A DNA stretch of 20,112 nt from JAJFTV01 sp964426355 (GCA_964426355.1 CAYRRA010000077.1:1-20112), one strand, 5' to 3'; positions 1 through 7,573 are shown, numbered from the stretch's first letter. Notes: generated from the letters alone by a model not told the origin. Numbers and translations: made by a program.

Positions 1-1
1 C

Positions 2-640
2 CTGTCCACTTTGGAAGAAGAGCGCCTGGTTCAGAAATCCGCAAACGGGCAAAAATATCAGGTGGGAATTATGACCTTTGAATTGGGCAGTATTTACATC
101 GGTCACCTCTCGATCGAAAGAATCGCCCGCCCATTCATGGATAGCCTTACCGAAAAATATGGCATGTCTACCAACCTGGGCATGCTCGATGACGGTAAAG
201 TTGTCTACCTGGGAACCTCCGATCCCCACGAATTTATGCGGTACAGCCCCATTATTGGCTTTCGGCACTACATTCACTGTTCCGCCCTGGGGAAAGTTCT
301 TGCAGCAACCTATGAGAATCACGAAGTTAGAGCTATGTTGGAAAAACACGGCATGCCCCCCTTATCAAAATTCACCATCACAAACATTGAAGACTATCTG
401 GAAACACTTATTGATGTGCGCGAGAAAGGTTATGCGGTCGATGACCAGGAGAGCGCGGTGGGCATGTTTTGTTTGGCTGCACCCATTCACACCCATGAAG
501 GACGCATCATGTTTTCATTGAGTATCTCGGGTGCTAAACCGCTCTTTACCGATGAGAGTTACCCAAAACTGTTAGCTGATTTACAGCAAGTAGTTCATCG
601 GATATCTCTCCAATTGGGATGGAACGGCATCGTACAATAA
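2..640 (+). CDS. IclR-family transcriptional regulator, 5'-truncated by window edge
   Basis: DNA-binding regulator whose C-terminal domain senses a small carbon compound. The reading frame is open to the window edge (first full codon at 2), so the TTG at 11 is not the real start and most of the winged helix lies upstream. What remains begins at the end of the wing (LSTLEEERLVQKS...YQVG) and continues through the whole effector domain. Two family signatures are clear: HCSALGKVLAA and GYAVDDQESAVGMFCLAAPI. The C-terminus looks complete. IclR regulators usually sit beside the catabolic operon they control and respond to its substrate or an intermediate. Here the gene lies 117 nt upstream of the transporter lipoprotein on the same strand, so control of the downstream genes is a reasonable inference. 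The effector cannot be read from sequence. Confidence 0.93.
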   Translation: MSTLEEERLVQKSANGQKYQVGIMTFELGSIYIGHLSIERIARPFMDSLTEKYGMSTNLGMLDDGKVVYLGTSDPHEFMRYSPIIGFRHYIHCSALGKVLAATYENHEVRAMLEKHGMPPLSKFTITNIEDYLETLIDVREKGYAVDDQESAVGMFCLAAPIHTHEGRIMFSLSISGAKPLFTDESYPKLLADLQQVVHRISLQLGWNGIVQ

Positions 641-666
641 TCGACCAGCAAAATATATACGATTTA

Positions 667-701
667 AAGGAGGTGAAACCAGAAGATTGAAAAGGAAATG
701 A
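667..701 (+). promoter_or_regulatory. Strong Shine-Dalgarno with a possible 4-codon leader ORF
   Basis: A near-perfect anti-16S match, AAAGGAGGTGA (667-677), lies in the 117-nt leader of the lipoprotein gene, but no long gene starts at the right distance. Ten bases downstream, TTG AAA AGG AAA TGA (687-701) would encode a four-residue peptide whose stop overlaps an ATG at 698. That ATG is in frame with the lipoprotein but would add 20 residues ahead of its signal peptide. It could be a coupling or standby ribosome site, or a remnant of an older start. The element is seen in the sequence; any function is inference. Confidence 0.3.
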
Positions 702-757
702 TTGAGTCGAATGTCTACCTGTGTAAAAATCTCTACTTTCAAATGCAAGGAGAAAAA

Positions 758-2557
758 ATGTTGAAGAAATCGTTCAAAAGTATTGCAGTACTACTCGTCA
801 TCATGCTTCTGGTTCCCGCATTAGCTGCATGCCAACCCGCACCCGAACCGGAAAAAATCATTGAGACAGTAGTCGTAGAATCAGTCGTGACGGAAGTCGT
901 GACGGAAGTCGAATACGTCGAAGTCACCCCTACCGCCCCTGCAGCCCCCATTAAAGAAGGTGGACCGGTATTCATCGGTACAAACGGCATGACCGGCAAA
1001 CACTACAACCCGATTTGGATGACCTCCAATCCACAGTTCATGTCCCTGCCGCTCATTCTCCCCGCGCTGACCTGGTTTGACAACAACATTCAGCCCATTC
1101 TTGACCTGGCTGAGAGTGTGGATGTCAACGAAGATGCGACTGTCTACACATTCCATCTTCCCGAAAACGCCGTGTGGAGTGATGGCGAGCCCATTACCGC
1201 TGAAGATGTTTACTTCACCTACAAAATCTCGGTTGCCCCTGGTGCTGCTGGCGTATGGAACACCAATTATGCCAACATCGTTGGTATGAAAGACTACACA
1301 ACCGGCGAGGCAGAGGAAATCGAAGGTATCGTGATCGTCGATGACCATACCGTCACCTTCAATCTCGCAGCCCCCGATGCCGTGTTCCTCACCAAAACTT
1401 ACATCGGCATCCTACCTTCGCATATCCTGGGCGGTATGACCATTGAAGAAATCGAAGCAACCGATTACGTCGATGCCCCCACCGTCACATCCGGACCCTA
1501 CGAATTCGTCGAATTTGTCTCAGACCAGTACATCCATGTCACCAAGAAAGCCGATTACTGGGGCAAACAAGTCAACATCGATGATGTGTATTTCAAACTC
1601 TTTGACGCTGAAGCAACCATGCTGGCACAGTTGGAAGCCGGTGAAATCGACATCGCCATCCTGCCTGCCGGTGAAGCTGATCGTTTCCAGGCTCTTGATT
1701 ACATCAATGTCATCGAGACCCCAGGCGTTGGCTACTACGTCAACCACATCGATGCCCGCACAGCAGAGCAGATCCAAACTGTCCGCGATGCTGGAACATG
1801 GACGATCCCCGAAGATGTTGAAATCAAACCCTATCTGCAGGACAAGAGATTCCGCCAGGCTCTGGCGTATGCGATCGATGCTGAAGCCGTGATCGCTGTT
1901 GTTGCAGACGGCAAAGCAAAACCGATTTATGGTCCAATCTTTGGTCCTGAATGGGCAGTCAATCCCGACCTGAACACCTACGCCCGCGACCTGGACAAAG
2001 CTCGCTCGTTGATGGAAGAGGTTGGCGTTACATTCGACGAGAACGGAAAAGCACTCTGGGAAGGCAAACAAATTTCGTTGGTCTACCTTTGCACCTCCAG
2101 CGAACGCGAACGTAAATACGGTGAGGTCATCCAGCAGCAGTTGGGTGAAGCTGGTATCCGCCTGGATATCAAGATGGTCACCAGCGCAGCATTCCTCGCA
2201 GCTGCCATTGCCGGTGAAGGCGACCTGGTTCACAATGCCGGTGGTCGCTTTGGCGCAGAACCCAGCGTGAGCAACGGTTATTACAGCTGCACCGCTGGTT
2301 GGGCAACCCTGGTTCTCGGCTATTGCAATGAAGAATTCGATGCGTTGATGGCAGCCGGTATCGCCACCAGCAACACTGAAGAACGCGCCGAAATCTACAA
2401 GCAGGCAGCAGCCATCCTGAACGAGGATGTCCCCAGCCTGTTCTTCTACACAGCCAATAGTTTTGCTGGTATCAACACCGGTCTGACCGGTGTGGTCCCC
2501 AGCGCCGATCCTGGTTACCTGACCTGGAATATTGAAGACTGGGCTTTTGTAGAGTAA
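758..2557 (+). CDS. ABC transporter substrate-binding lipoprotein, family 5 (oligopeptide/oligosaccharide type)
   Basis: Extracytoplasmic solute receptor of an importer, 599 aa. The start at 758 is chosen because AAGGAG (747-752) precedes it by five bases and it begins a clean lipoprotein signal: MLKKSFK, a hydrophobic core, then LAAC with the lipidated Cys at residue 25. An in-frame ATG at 698 would put 20 polar residues in front of the signal and is unlikely. After Cys25 comes a spacer rich in Val, Thr and Glu, then a Pro/Ala stretch, then the large two-lobed domain typical of DppA/OppA proteins (SDGEPITAEDVYFTYK near the front, LMEEVGVTFDENGKALWEG further on). Family 5 proteins bind peptides, nickel complexes or, often in Chloroflexota and Thermotogae, oligosaccharides; the sugar genes around it favour a glycan-type ligand. 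A hairpin directly downstream may keep its transcript level above that of the permeases. Confidence 0.93.
   Translation: MLKKSFKSIAVLLVIMLLVPALAACQPAPEPEKIIETVVVESVVTEVVTEVEYVEVTPTAPAAPIKEGGPVFIGTNGMTGKHYNPIWMTSNPQFMSLPLILPALTWFDNNIQPILDLAESVDVNEDATVYTFHLPENAVWSDGEPITAEDVYFTYKISVAPGAAGVWNTNYANIVGMKDYTTGEAEEIEGIVIVDDHTVTFNLAAPDAVFLTKTYIGILPSHILGGMTIEEIEATDYVDAPTVTSGPYEFVEFVSDQYIHVTKKADYWGKQVNIDDVYFKLFDAEATMLAQLEAGEIDIAILPAGEADRFQALDYINVIETPGVGYYVNHIDARTAEQIQTVRDAGTWTIPEDVEIKPYLQDKRFRQALAYAIDAEAVIAVVADGKAKPIYGPIFGPEWAVNPDLNTYARDLDKARSLMEEVGVTFDENGKALWEGKQISLVYLCTSSERERKYGEVIQQQLGEAGIRLDIKMVTSAAFLAAAIAGEGDLVHNAGGRFGAEPSVSNGYYSCTAGWATLVLGYCNEEFDALMAAGIATSNTEERAEIYKQAAAILNEDVPSLFFYTANSFAGINTGLTGVVPSADPGYLTWNIEDWAFVE
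884..907 (+). repeat. Tandem 12-bp duplication in the lipoprotein linker
   Basis: The 12-mer GTCGTGACGGAA occurs twice in direct tandem and encodes two VVTE units in the spacer after the lipid-anchored cysteine. A third, diverged unit (VVVES) precedes it. Such in-frame repeats change the length of the tether between membrane and binding domain; this is coding sequence, not a separate element. Confidence 0.7.
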
Positions 2558-2572
2558 TCGTAAACGAGTAAC

Positions 2573-2608
2573 AAGATATGCAGTGGACAAACATCCGCTG
2601 CATATCTT
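2573..2608 (+). terminator. Hairpin after the lipoprotein gene (attenuator or transcript-stabilising)
   Basis: A 15-bp stem with one G-T pair: AAGATATGCAGTGGA (2573-2587) pairs with TCCGCTGCATATCTT (2594-2608) around a six-base loop. The T-run on the 3' side is short (CTTTC), so this is a weak Rho-independent terminator or an RNA-processing and stabilising stem. Its position, just after the binding-protein stop codon and before the other transporter genes, is the usual place for an element that makes the binding protein more abundant than the permeases. It contains the GTG at 2583, which argues against that codon as the start of the next gene. Confidence 0.7.
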
Positions 2609-2636
2609 TCATCAGGCAATCATGTCAGGTAGAAAG

Positions 2637-3410
2637 ATGAACCTAAAATTTTCATTGAGCATGTGGAACTTTAGCCATTTTTCAAAATTAATCCCTCTGG
2701 AAGAAATCACTGAATTCGCCAGAGAGAACAATTTTGGGCTTGAAATCTGGCAGGATTATGGCGAATGGACAGATTTATTTGATGCTCAAACCATAAAAAA
2801 AGTAAAACCTCTTTTTGAAGGCATCGAGGTCACCCTTCATACGCGCACCGGGCAGAACACATTGGATCAACACAAAGCACAGATTGATGCCACTGTCCAG
2901 TATGGCGCTGAAATTTTGGTTCTCCACCCGGACGATTTCTATTTTTCCGGCACACGGGAAGCAAATCTGGACCTTGCCAACCAGGCGCATGAGTACGCCA
3001 AAAGTACCGGTGTAAGGCTCGCATTGGAAAACGGTCAATTCTGTTTTCTGAAGAATATCTACGAGCAAATTGAAACTATGGAATTCTGTCTTGATATCGG
3101 GCATGTCTACCTGGTACCAGAAACCATGAAGCAATTTTTGGATGTTTTAAAAACACGAATCATCCATTACCATTTTCACGATTCACTTATCCCTTATGAA
3201 GCAATCAAAAGCCAGCCTTCCTGGATGTTAATTGACCATCACATTCCAGGGACAGGCATAATTTCTGAAGAAGACTGGCATCAGGTGTTTGCTGCAATGA
3301 ACGAAGTCAATTACCAGGGGTCCGCAGTGCTGGAAATTCGTCCGTATCATCCTTTTCAATCTATCGCATTAGGGATGAACAAGATCAAGCATTTTTTCTC
3401 CAACCCCTGA
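2637..3410 (+). CDS. Sugar phosphate isomerase/epimerase-like protein (xylose-isomerase-like TIM barrel)
   Basis: Cytoplasmic TIM-barrel protein of the AP-endonuclease-2/xylose-isomerase-like fold, 257 aa from the ATG at 2637. That start has AGGTAG four bases upstream and begins directly with the first barrel strand (MNLKFSLSMWN). ATG 2622 is possible; GTG 2583 falls inside a strong hairpin. Likely metal-binding residues appear in the expected order: E131 (LALENG), D153 with H156 (CLDIGH), H177/H179/H181 (HYHFHDS) and E233 (VLEIRP); H98 (LVLHP) also fits the active site. Relatives isomerise or epimerise ketoses and sugar derivatives, or act as dehydratases such as inosose dehydratase, so the reaction cannot be fixed here. 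Its position between the binding protein and the permeases suggests that it acts on the imported sugar. Confidence 0.85.
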   Translation: MNLKFSLSMWNFSHFSKLIPLEEITEFARENNFGLEIWQDYGEWTDLFDAQTIKKVKPLFEGIEVTLHTRTGQNTLDQHKAQIDATVQYGAEILVLHPDDFYFSGTREANLDLANQAHEYAKSTGVRLALENGQFCFLKNIYEQIETMEFCLDIGHVYLVPETMKQFLDVLKTRIIHYHFHDSLIPYEAIKSQPSWMLIDHHIPGTGIISEEDWHQVFAAMNEVNYQGSAVLEIRPYHPFQSIALGMNKIKHFFSNP

Positions 3411-3436
3411 GTTTTTAACATAAGGAAGTAAGATTA

Positions 3437-4396
3437 ATGACCCAATACATATTCAGACGTTTACTAATCAGCCTTCCGATCCTGTTAGGTGTCACCATTG
3501 TGATTTTCTTACTGATCCATTTCGCACCTGGTGACCCCGTCACCGGTATGCTCGATCCGACAGCCGGTGCGATCAGTTCAGAAGTTGTCGAAGCACAACG
3601 AGCCCAATTAGGTTTGGATAAACCACTGCCAATTCAATACGTTTATTGGCTGGGGAGGGTTGTGAAAGGCGATTTAGGTTATTCTCTCATCAATGGAAAC
3701 CCTGTCAACAAAATGATTGCAGAACGGTTCTGGCCCACCATCAAACTGACCATGCTTTCAATGATCGTCAGCGTGCTCTTTGGAACTGTGGTCGGCGTGA
3801 TTTCAGCAATCAATCAGTATTCACTGCTAGACTATACCGTCACCTTAATCTCCTTTGTTGCGGTCAGCATTCCAGGGTTTTTCCTGGCACTTGGAATGAT
3901 TTTTCTTTTTTCATTGAAATTGGGTTGGCTTCCAACTTCCGGTATGACCACGCTGGGTGCGGAACCTTCAGTATGGGACAGCTTCAAATACATGCTCATG
4001 CCTGTCACTGTGCTGGGCATCGGCACGGCGGCTCCCATTGCGCGTTACGCACGCACATCCATGCTTGAGGTTCTCAACAATGAATACGTCAACGTAGCTC
4101 GAGCCAAGGGCGTCCGCGAAAGAATGGTCATCTTCAAACATGCTTTTCCAAATGCACTAATTCCGTTGATTACGGTTGTGGGATTGCGTATTCCTCAACT
4201 TTTCGCCGGGTCGGTGATTGTTGAGCAAATTTTTCATTGGCGCGGTATGGGAACGTTGAATATCTGGGCAGTGATGAACCAGGATTACACCACCCTGATG
4301 GGATTAAACCTGATCTCAGCCATGTTGGTTCTGGGAAGCAACTTGATAACAGATATTTCTTACGCGTTTATTGATCCTAGAATTCGTTATAACTGA
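3437..4396 (+). CDS. ABC transporter permease, DppB/OppB type
   Basis: Inner-membrane permease, 319 aa, first of a heterodimer. It starts with the family's typical N-terminus (MTQYIFRRLLISLPILLGVT), has a transmembrane helix at about 9-29 followed by the HFAPGDPV motif, and several more helices. The cytoplasmic EAA loop that contacts the ATPase is intact at about 216-246 (EYVNVARAKGVRER...FKHAFPNALIPL). The C-terminus ends in the usual YAFIDPRIRY. AAGGAAG sits upstream of the ATG, and the second permease begins 10 nt after this stop. With the lipoprotein upstream this makes a peptide/oligosaccharide-type importer. The ligand is not readable from a permease. Confidence 0.95.
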   Translation: MTQYIFRRLLISLPILLGVTIVIFLLIHFAPGDPVTGMLDPTAGAISSEVVEAQRAQLGLDKPLPIQYVYWLGRVVKGDLGYSLINGNPVNKMIAERFWPTIKLTMLSMIVSVLFGTVVGVISAINQYSLLDYTVTLISFVAVSIPGFFLALGMIFLFSLKLGWLPTSGMTTLGAEPSVWDSFKYMLMPVTVLGIGTAAPIARYARTSMLEVLNNEYVNVARAKGVRERMVIFKHAFPNALIPLITVVGLRIPQLFAGSVIVEQIFHWRGMGTLNIWAVMNQDYTTLMGLNLISAMLVLGSNLITDISYAFIDPRIRYN

Positions 4397-4406
4397 GAGG
4401 TTATTG

Positions 4407-5318
4407 ATGGAACACAAACCAGAAGAAATTGAAAAAAAGAATAACCTTCCTAGTTTTGAAATAAAAAGTGAAAAACCCTGGAAACGCATGTTGTACCGGT
4501 TTTCTCGTTATCGACCGGGGGTGATTGGTTTTTTTATTATGATTGTCCTGATCTTTGCTGCAATCTTTGCACCTGTGGTTGCCAAACAAAATCCCTTTTA
4601 CCAGAATTATTCTGAACTAAAACAACCCCCCAGTGAAGGTCACATCTTGGGCACAGATGCCATTGGACGAGATGTATGGGCGAGGTTGATTTACGCCACC
4701 CGGGTATCCCTTTCGGTCGGTCTTGTATCGGTCAGCATTTACACGGTTATCGGTACCATTTTGGGCACGATTGCAGGCTACTTCGGTGGTGCAGCCGACA
4801 CAATCATCATGCGTTTTGCCGATATCGTGATGTGTTTTCCATCTCTGATTATCATTATCACGGTGGTTGCCCTGATAGGTCCAAGCCTTAATAACATCAT
4901 GATAGTCATTGGGTTATTGAGTTGGCCCAGTATCGCCAGGTTGGTGCGCGGACAATTCCTCAGCTTACGCGAGCAGGAATTTATTACCGCTGCGCGCAGC
5001 ATGGGACTTCCCAGTCATCGCATTATCACCAAACACATGCTACCGAACTGTGTAGGTCCCATCACCGTTGCAGCTACCTTTGGTATTGCTGGTGCCATCC
5101 TCACCGAAGCCAGCCTGAGCTTCCTGGGTTTGGGCGTACCCCCACCGCAACCCAGTTGGGGGCAGATGCTCTCCGATGCCCAGAAATTATCTGTATTATC
5201 GGATATGCCCTGGTTGTGGATACCTCCGGGTTTGATGATTTCCGTAACCATCATGAGCATGAACTTTGTCGGTGATGGTCTGCGCGATGCACTGGATCCA
5301 CGCCAAATCCTAAAATAA
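4407..5318 (+). CDS. ABC transporter permease, DppC/OppC type
   Basis: Second inner-membrane permease, 303 aa. ATG 4407 is preferred over the in-frame TTG at 4371 because GAGAGG (4395-4400, overlapping the previous stop) lies just upstream and the TTG would overlap the first permease. Landmarks: a charged cytoplasmic N-tail, a first helix at about 38-58, the DppC hallmark HILGTDAIGRDVWARLIYA (79-97), the EAA loop at about 191-220 (EFITAARSMGLPSHRI...KHMLPN), and the C-terminal GDGLRDALDPR. Its stop codon shares one base with the next start (TAATG), suggesting translational coupling. The ATPase partners that usually follow (DppD/DppF) are absent, so the importer must use subunits encoded elsewhere. 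Confidence 0.95.
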   Translation: MEHKPEEIEKKNNLPSFEIKSEKPWKRMLYRFSRYRPGVIGFFIMIVLIFAAIFAPVVAKQNPFYQNYSELKQPPSEGHILGTDAIGRDVWARLIYATRVSLSVGLVSVSIYTVIGTILGTIAGYFGGAADTIIMRFADIVMCFPSLIIIITVVALIGPSLNNIMIVIGLLSWPSIARLVRGQFLSLREQEFITAARSMGLPSHRIITKHMLPNCVGPITVAATFGIAGAILTEASLSFLGLGVPPPQPSWGQMLSDAQKLSVLSDMPWLWIPPGLMISVTIMSMNFVGDGLRDALDPRQILK

Positions 5319-6415
5319 TGAATAGAGAATATCTTATGCAACATACCATTGTTTACAAAGACCCGCGAGCATATAGCTGCTTCCCTGCCATTGCCAAAAC
5401 CGCCACCGGCGAACTCCTGGTGACCTTCCGAAGAGCAGGCGGCTTCAGCCTGACCGCCGTTAAACAGGGCAAATACGACCATGTAGATAAAGGCGCAAGA
5501 ATCTGCCTGGCAAAATCCAATGATGGCGGGGTCACCTGGCAAGATGCCACCATTTTTCCTGTCTTTGACCCGGAATGTGGCGAACAAGACCCATCCATCA
5601 TGGTCTATAAAGATGAAATGCAAATGATTAACTACTTCTGTTGGCGGGTTGTACCGGAAGAGGAAAAAGGTCGTTTAAGATACCCCGCCCGCCAGCAATA
5701 TGATGGCTCCTGGTCGGATGTAGAAGGCCCGCTGGTCATCCGTTCATTCGACCACGGAAAAACATGGGAGACAAATCCAATTCTGGTAGACAGTTCTCCG
5801 CTTCCAAGAGCGGGAACCTCAGATGGCGCGATTGAACTCGCTGATGGATCATTGATGATGGGTATCTATGGCGGTGATGATGGCAGTTCAGTTTGTCGCG
5901 CCTATACGGTTAAATCCTATGACCGTGGAAAAACATGGGAAAAACCTGTTCTGCTTGCCGCCGACTCTGAAACCCGTATCAGTTTTGAAGAACCTGCTTT
6001 GGTTGAACTTGCAGACGGAACGATCCTGGCACTAATCCGTTCCGGCGAACCGCGCAAATACCAGTACCTGTACCAGGCAACTTCAACAGATGGCGGCAAG
6101 AGCTGGATAGATTTACATGAAACCCCAATGTGGGGGCATCCTGCCCATGTCCTCCGTCTGAAGGATAACCGCCTGGTTTGCACCTACGGATACCGCCGCG
6201 AACCTTTTGGCGTGCGGGCATGCGTGAGTACTGATAACGGAATAACCTGGGATATTGACTCCGAAATCATTCTGCGCCAGGATGGCTGCTCGAGGGATGT
6301 CGGTTATCCCTGCTCAACGCAGTTGGATGATGGAACCATTGTCACGGTGTATTACATTCACGGCGAAGATGACATTCGCCACATTGCTGCTACACGTTGG
6401 AAACTGGAAAAATGA
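5318..6415 (+). CDS. Sialidase-like protein with five Asp-box (BNR) repeats, cytoplasmic
   Basis: A six-bladed beta-propeller protein of the sialidase/neuraminidase superfamily, 365 aa. Five Asp-boxes are visible: SNDGGVTW (67-74), SFDHGKTW (143-150), SYDRGKTW (200-207), STDGGKSW (256-263) and STDNGITW (304-311). There is no signal peptide, so it should act inside the cell on an imported oligosaccharide. FEEPALVELADGTILALIRS (223-242) resembles the sialidase segment carrying a catalytic-site Glu and the second Arg of the carboxylate-binding triad (here R241). However, the N-terminal FRIP-type motif reads SCFP (20-23), so the first triad Arg seems absent, and a true sialidase activity is doubtful. 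It could hydrolyse or bind another acidic glycoside. The start at 5318 overlaps the permease stop; ATG 5336, after AGAGAA, is an alternative. Confidence 0.8.
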   Translation: MNREYLMQHTIVYKDPRAYSCFPAIAKTATGELLVTFRRAGGFSLTAVKQGKYDHVDKGARICLAKSNDGGVTWQDATIFPVFDPECGEQDPSIMVYKDEMQMINYFCWRVVPEEEKGRLRYPARQQYDGSWSDVEGPLVIRSFDHGKTWETNPILVDSSPLPRAGTSDGAIELADGSLMMGIYGGDDGSSVCRAYTVKSYDRGKTWEKPVLLAADSETRISFEEPALVELADGTILALIRSGEPRKYQYLYQATSTDGGKSWIDLHETPMWGHPAHVLRLKDNRLVCTYGYRREPFGVRACVSTDNGITWDIDSEIILRQDGCSRDVGYPCSTQLDDGTIVTVYYIHGEDDIRHIAATRWKLEK

Positions 6416-6448
6416 ACTACAGGAAGGGCTTAACGATCCTCTTTGGGC

Positions 6449-6483
6449 AGTGCACTGGCTGGCGAATTTGCCAGCCAGTCACT
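6449..6483 (+). terminator. Hairpin in the 262-nt gap after the sialidase-like gene
   Basis: A perfect 10-bp stem, ACTGGCTGGC (6454-6463) with GCCAGCCAGT (6470-6479), closes a six-base AATTTG-like loop, and AGTG/CACT extends it by four pairs past one bulged C at 6453. No T-run follows (TTCCCCCC), so it is not a classical intrinsic terminator; partial termination or mRNA processing is more likely. The rest of the gap (6484-6677) is AT-rich with no gene. Weak promoter-like hexamers occur there but none is convincing. Confidence 0.5.
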
Positions 6484-6677
6484 TCCCCCCACATCGGCTG
6501 GATTGGGGTTGCTCAAAGAGAATTTTTGTGCTGTTAACCAGAAATATGGATAAAGTAGTCAGAACATTAATTATCAAAAGGTATCATTTATATGCAGGTT
6601 TGCTTTCAAAATTCGAGAAAAATTTGATTTTCGTAACCTTATTAGAAAAATCGAAGTCAAAAATGAAAGGATAAAAC

Positions 6678-7562
6678 GTGTTTTCAGGAATTTTTGCTGC
6701 TCTAATCACACCTTTTACAAAAACAGGGGAAGTCAACAAACAGGCAATCAAAGACTCGGTTGATTACTTGTTATCCAAAGGCATCAATGGGTTCTATGTT
6801 TGCGGCGGAACCGGCGAAGGTCTGCTCTTAACCGAGAAAGAACGCAACCTTGTCTTGGACACCACCGTTTCCCAGGTCAATCACGCCGTACCGGTGATTG
6901 CCCACGTAGGCGCACCATCCACACAGGAAGCCGAAGCGCTGGCAAAGCACGCAGCAGCGAATGGCGCCGATGCAGTGGCGTCTATTCCCCCAATTTACTA
7001 CAGCGTTGGACGTGAAGGGATTGTCGAGTATTACCGTCGCCTTGCAGAAGCAGCTGGAAATCCGGTTTTCTTCTACAACCTGCCTGCCTCCACCAATTTC
7101 AGTCTAAACGCCGACCTTGCTTCCACTTTGTTTCAGCAGAATATCATCCAGGGCGTCAAATACACCTCCAGCGATATGCTCAACCTGCGCATCATTATGG
7201 ATGCCTGCGGTCAAAAACTGAAGGTGTTTTCAGGTCCAGACGAGATGCTGCTCCCCTTCTTAACGATGGATGTACTTGGCGGCATTGGAGCGACATTTAA
7301 CTGCATGCCCGAAATTTTTGTTGGTATTTATCAATCGTGGAAGAATGGCGAAATTGAAAAAGCAAAACAGTTGCAGGTAAAAGCCAATCGCGTCATCAGT
7401 GCATTCATCAAATACGGTGTCATCGGTGCAGTTAAGGCATCTATGGGCTTCCTGGGGATCGATTGCGGTGACCCTCGCGGACCTCTGCCAAGTTTAAGCG
7501 ATGAACAGAAAGAGAACCTCAAAAACGATTTGCGTGAAGTCGGGTTCTTTGACGCAAATTAA
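6678..7562 (+). CDS. N-acetylneuraminate lyase-like aldolase (DHDPS/NAL family)
   Basis: Class I aldolase of the DapA/NanA superfamily, 294 aa, with a GTG start preceded by AAAGGA. The Schiff-base lysine is K161 in GVKYTSSD, the catalytic tyrosine Y133 in FFYNLPA, and the carboxylate-binding loop GGTGEG is at 43-48. It resembles the neuraminate-lyase branch more than DapA: the K-x-T-S-x-D motif, D188-E189 (matching the Asp-Glu pair that holds the sialic acid tail in E. coli NanA), and GGIGATFN. The Ser used by NanA in that last motif is Ala205 here. NAL cleaves sialic acid to pyruvate and ManNAc; relatives cleave 2-keto-3-deoxy sugar acids. With no nanE, nanK or nagA nearby, a 2-keto-3-deoxy acid substrate is equally plausible. 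The next gene follows 11 nt downstream. Confidence 0.85.
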   Translation: MFSGIFAALITPFTKTGEVNKQAIKDSVDYLLSKGINGFYVCGGTGEGLLLTEKERNLVLDTTVSQVNHAVPVIAHVGAPSTQEAEALAKHAAANGADAVASIPPIYYSVGREGIVEYYRRLAEAAGNPVFFYNLPASTNFSLNADLASTLFQQNIIQGVKYTSSDMLNLRIIMDACGQKLKVFSGPDEMLLPFLTMDVLGGIGATFNCMPEIFVGIYQSWKNGEIEKAKQLQVKANRVISAFIKYGVIGAVKASMGFLGIDCGDPRGPLPSLSDEQKENLKNDLREVGFFDAN

Positions 7563-7573
7563 GGAGTGTTTGA

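Noticed and set aside
698..757. N-terminal extension of the lipoprotein from ATG 698
   Set aside because: It would put 20 mostly polar residues ahead of a complete signal peptide; AAGGAG is correctly spaced for ATG 758.
1520..2590. 356-codon minus-strand open frame opposite the lipoprotein gene
   Set aside because: It lies antisense to a clear substrate-binding protein, has no family motif, and long antisense frames are expected from the codon bias of such genes.
2583..2636. Extended start (GTG 2583) for the isomerase-like gene
   Set aside because: The codon is inside a 15-bp hairpin, no ribosome site precedes it, and the conserved barrel begins at ATG 2637.
6255..6674. 139-codon + strand open frame running from the sialidase-like gene into the following gap
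   Set aside because: Its first 160 bases overlap the well-supported sialidase-like gene in another frame, the translation has no recognisable domain, and the part in the gap covers a hairpin and AT-rich DNA.
6678..7562. Annotation as dihydrodipicolinate synthase (dapA)
   Set aside because: The motifs around the Schiff-base lysine and the D-E pair match the neuraminate-lyase branch, and there is no lysine-biosynthesis context.
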